Source of the DNA: Bacteroidales bacterium
GTDB taxonomy: Bacteria > Bacteroidota > Bacteroidia > Bacteroidales > VadinHA17
Assembly: GCA_027451265.1 (NCBI GenBank)
Contig: DAIDJT010000139.1
Location: forward strand, 1 to 7,068
Length of the DNA: 7,068 bases
Direction: 5' to 3'
Part shown: one piece after another, positions 5,583 through 7,068 of the stretch
How the letters are laid out: every line of letters starts with the position of its first letter
How positions within the stretch are numbered: the stretch's first letter is position 1
Position numbers and translations under genes: made by a program
The notes under the pieces: generated by a model
The model's input: the letters and a program-made list of their open reading frames with translations, nothing else
Told to the model about the DNA's origin: nothing
Database searches by the model: none

Positions 5583-7068
5583 CATATCTTTTTCCACGTA
5601 CCACAGCCATGATCTGACTCCGGAATAACCCATCTGCAGCAGGAGCTGGCGGTAGTCAGCTGCCTGCTGTCTGTGGCGGGGTGACGGCTCTCCGAATTTA
5701 AAATCAACCACCGTCACCTGGCTGCCGTCTATCATAACCCTGTCGGGGCGGCGGGCGGCGCCCGTGGGCAGGATGATTGTGGCCTCCGTCATGACCGACG
5801 CGCTGCCGTTGAACCATGATTTCACCTTTTCAGATGAGAGCATGGCGCGGAGGCGGGTTATGGCCGCGTCACGGCCTGTCACCGGCATCAGCCCGGTGAC
5901 GCAGGCGTTATCGACAGCTGCCTCAATGTCACCGGTGGTGGTGACGCGGCTGAGTATCTCGTGCATCATAATGCCATATGCCCTCCCGCCCGGTTCAGCC
6001 ATCTTGACCTCGTCACGGGGAAGGGCGCCGCCCGTTCTGAGCCTGAGGGAGCCCCGCGGTTCAACGGGGGTGTAACGGGATATCTCAAGCCACGGTTCAC
6101 GCACTTCACTCTCAACCACAGGTAAAATGCCGCATTGAATCTGACAGACTGATTCATCATCTGTGGCAACAAAGTCATCAGGCAGCTTTGCAAGAGACTC
6201 ATTTATAAGGCTGGCGGCGCTGGCGACACCTGCTGTCGTCCTGATCACTTGCGGGGCCATGACCAGCAGGACATCCACTGCCCTTGTAAAAGCCACATAA
6301 AGGAGATTGATGCCGTCAAGCCAGTCAGAGGCCCTTTCCATCCGCGCCTCACCAGCAAATAGTGATTCGTCAAGGCGGCTGCTCATCTCCGGCAGAACAA
6401 CAGGCATGGGCGCAAACGGAGCCGGCACATGAGTGATCCATAACAACGACCTGCTGTACCCCGGCTTTGAGAATTCCCATGCAGCAAAGGGGACAATGAC
6501 CACTTTGCTCTGGAGGCCCTTGGCCTTGTGAACCGTCATTACCCTCATTGCCTCCTGCCTGTCAGACTGGCTGAGGGTGCTTTTGCAACCCTCATCATCC
6601 CACCACTGCACGAAAGCTGAAATGTCCGAACTGTGGCGGCCTGACCATGTGAGCACCACATCCTGGAATGAACTGATATAGGCAGTGTTGGCCCTGTTCT
6701 CACCCAGACCAAAGAAGCGTATCATTCCCTCCGTTGCACTGTAAAGGGATGAGTTGCGAAGTGATTCCACAGCACGCTCCCATCCTTCCGGAAGGCTTTC
6801 ATTTCCCCCTCCGGGGATATCTCCGCCGTATGCAAGCCGTTCATCGGCGCCGGTTGCCAGAACATATGAGCGGACTATCTGGCTGCGGTTTATGCGGCTT
6901 GCCGGATCAGTAAGGAACCTGAGGCAGGCTGTCATCAGGGTTACGGCCGGATTGCGTTCAAGGAGAAGTGACTCACCAGAAGTGATCTCGTAGTTGTACC
7001 GCCGCCGCTGCTCCGGCGTACAGGCTGAGCTGTATTCCAGAATACGGCTGATAATGTTCTTGCCTTCC
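5568..7068 (-). CDS. addA: AddA-type UvrD/REP helicase-nuclease (C-terminal part)
   Basis: The frame is open to the right edge, giving 499 complete codons; the ATP-binding N-terminal half is outside. This is the motor and second nuclease of the AddAB complex that processes double-strand ends. The sequence contains a UvrD-family ITSGESLLLERNPAV segment near the edge, helicase motif V-type VMTVHKAKGL (about 6513-6542) and motif VI-type LLYVAFTRA (6279-6305), whose arginine contacts ATP in the family. The C-terminal nuclease is intact: histidine in GIMMHEIL (5961-5963), D in RRPDRV (5742-5744), D-x-K in VVDFKFG (5697-5705), and Q-x3-Y in QAADYRQLL (about 5652-5666). Two active nuclease sites, one here and one in AddB, fit AddAB rather than RecBCD. 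The ATG at 6935 is internal, not the start. The last five codons and stop form part of the adjoining tandem repeat. Confidence 0.88.
   Translation of the reverse strand, partial: EGKNIISRILEYSSACTPEQRRRYNYEITSGESLLLERNPAVTLMTACLRFLTDPASRINRSQIVRSYVLATGADERLAYGGDIPGGGNESLPEGWERAVESLRNSSLYSATEGMIRFFGLGENRANTAYISSFQDVVLTWSGRHSSDISAFVQWWDDEGCKSTLSQSDRQEAMRVMTVHKAKGLQSKVVIVPFAAWEFSKPGYSRSLLWITHVPAPFAPMPVVLPEMSSRLDESLFAGEARMERASDWLDGINLLYVAFTRAVDVLLVMAPQVIRTTAGVASAASLINESLAKLPDDFVATDDESVCQIQCGILPVVESEVREPWLEISRYTPVEPRGSLRLRTGGALPRDEVKMAEPGGRAYGIMMHEILSRVTTTGDIEAAVDNACVTGLMPVTGRDAAITRLRAMLSSEKVKSWFNGSASVMTEATIILPTGAARRPDRVMIDGSQVTVVDFKFGEPSPRHRQQAADYRQLLLQMGYSGVRSWLWYVEKDMIEEA

Noticed and set aside
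6935..7068. ATG at 6935 as the start of a shortened helicase gene
   Set aside because: The frame stays open for another 44 codons to the window edge, and that part reads as conserved UvrD-family sequence (ITSGESLLL), so the gene is cut by the edge.

Overview
The window looks like a core chromosomal segment of a member of the Bacteroidota (Bacteroidetes). Three things point there. A recF start faces away from a TPR membrane-protein gene followed by ribH, an arrangement I recall from that phylum. The RibH N-terminus is of the Bacteroidetes type. Promoter-like sites match the phylum's TTTG / TAnnTTTG consensus, and most starts lack a strong Shine-Dalgarno. This assignment is inferred from content, not from a database search.

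Left part (1-1450): the first 20 codons of recF run off the left edge on the minus strand. A divergent 217-base intergenic region carries one promoter candidate in each direction and a perfect 7-bp inverted repeat. On the plus strand follow a single-pass membrane TPR protein resembling YfgM and, three bases later, ribH (lumazine synthase, riboflavin pathway), which begins with GTG. A 77-base gap with two overlapping inverted repeats separates ribH from genes converging on it.

Right part (1528-7068): everything is on the minus strand and reads right to left. First comes the C-terminal ~500 residues of an AddA-type UvrD helicase/nuclease, cut by the right edge. Next is a 207-base intergenic stretch, then a YhcC-like (TIGR01212-type) radical SAM protein, then, two bases after its stop, an AddB-type nuclease with an intact PD-(D/E)XK site and four iron-sulfur cysteines. 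AddA and AddB together would form the double-strand-break end-processing helicase-nuclease. The radical SAM gene between them has no known link to that job.

The least ordinary structure is the addA/radical SAM intergenic stretch. It is a degenerate tandem repeat with a 53-base period (one unit 52). It begins in the last codons of addA and runs, in register, into the first codons of the radical SAM gene. It is strongly purine-rich on the coding strand and full of short ATG...TGA mini-ORFs that overlap one another. No mobile element, CRISPR array, tRNA or rRNA was seen, and apart from the repeat the window is housekeeping sequence.
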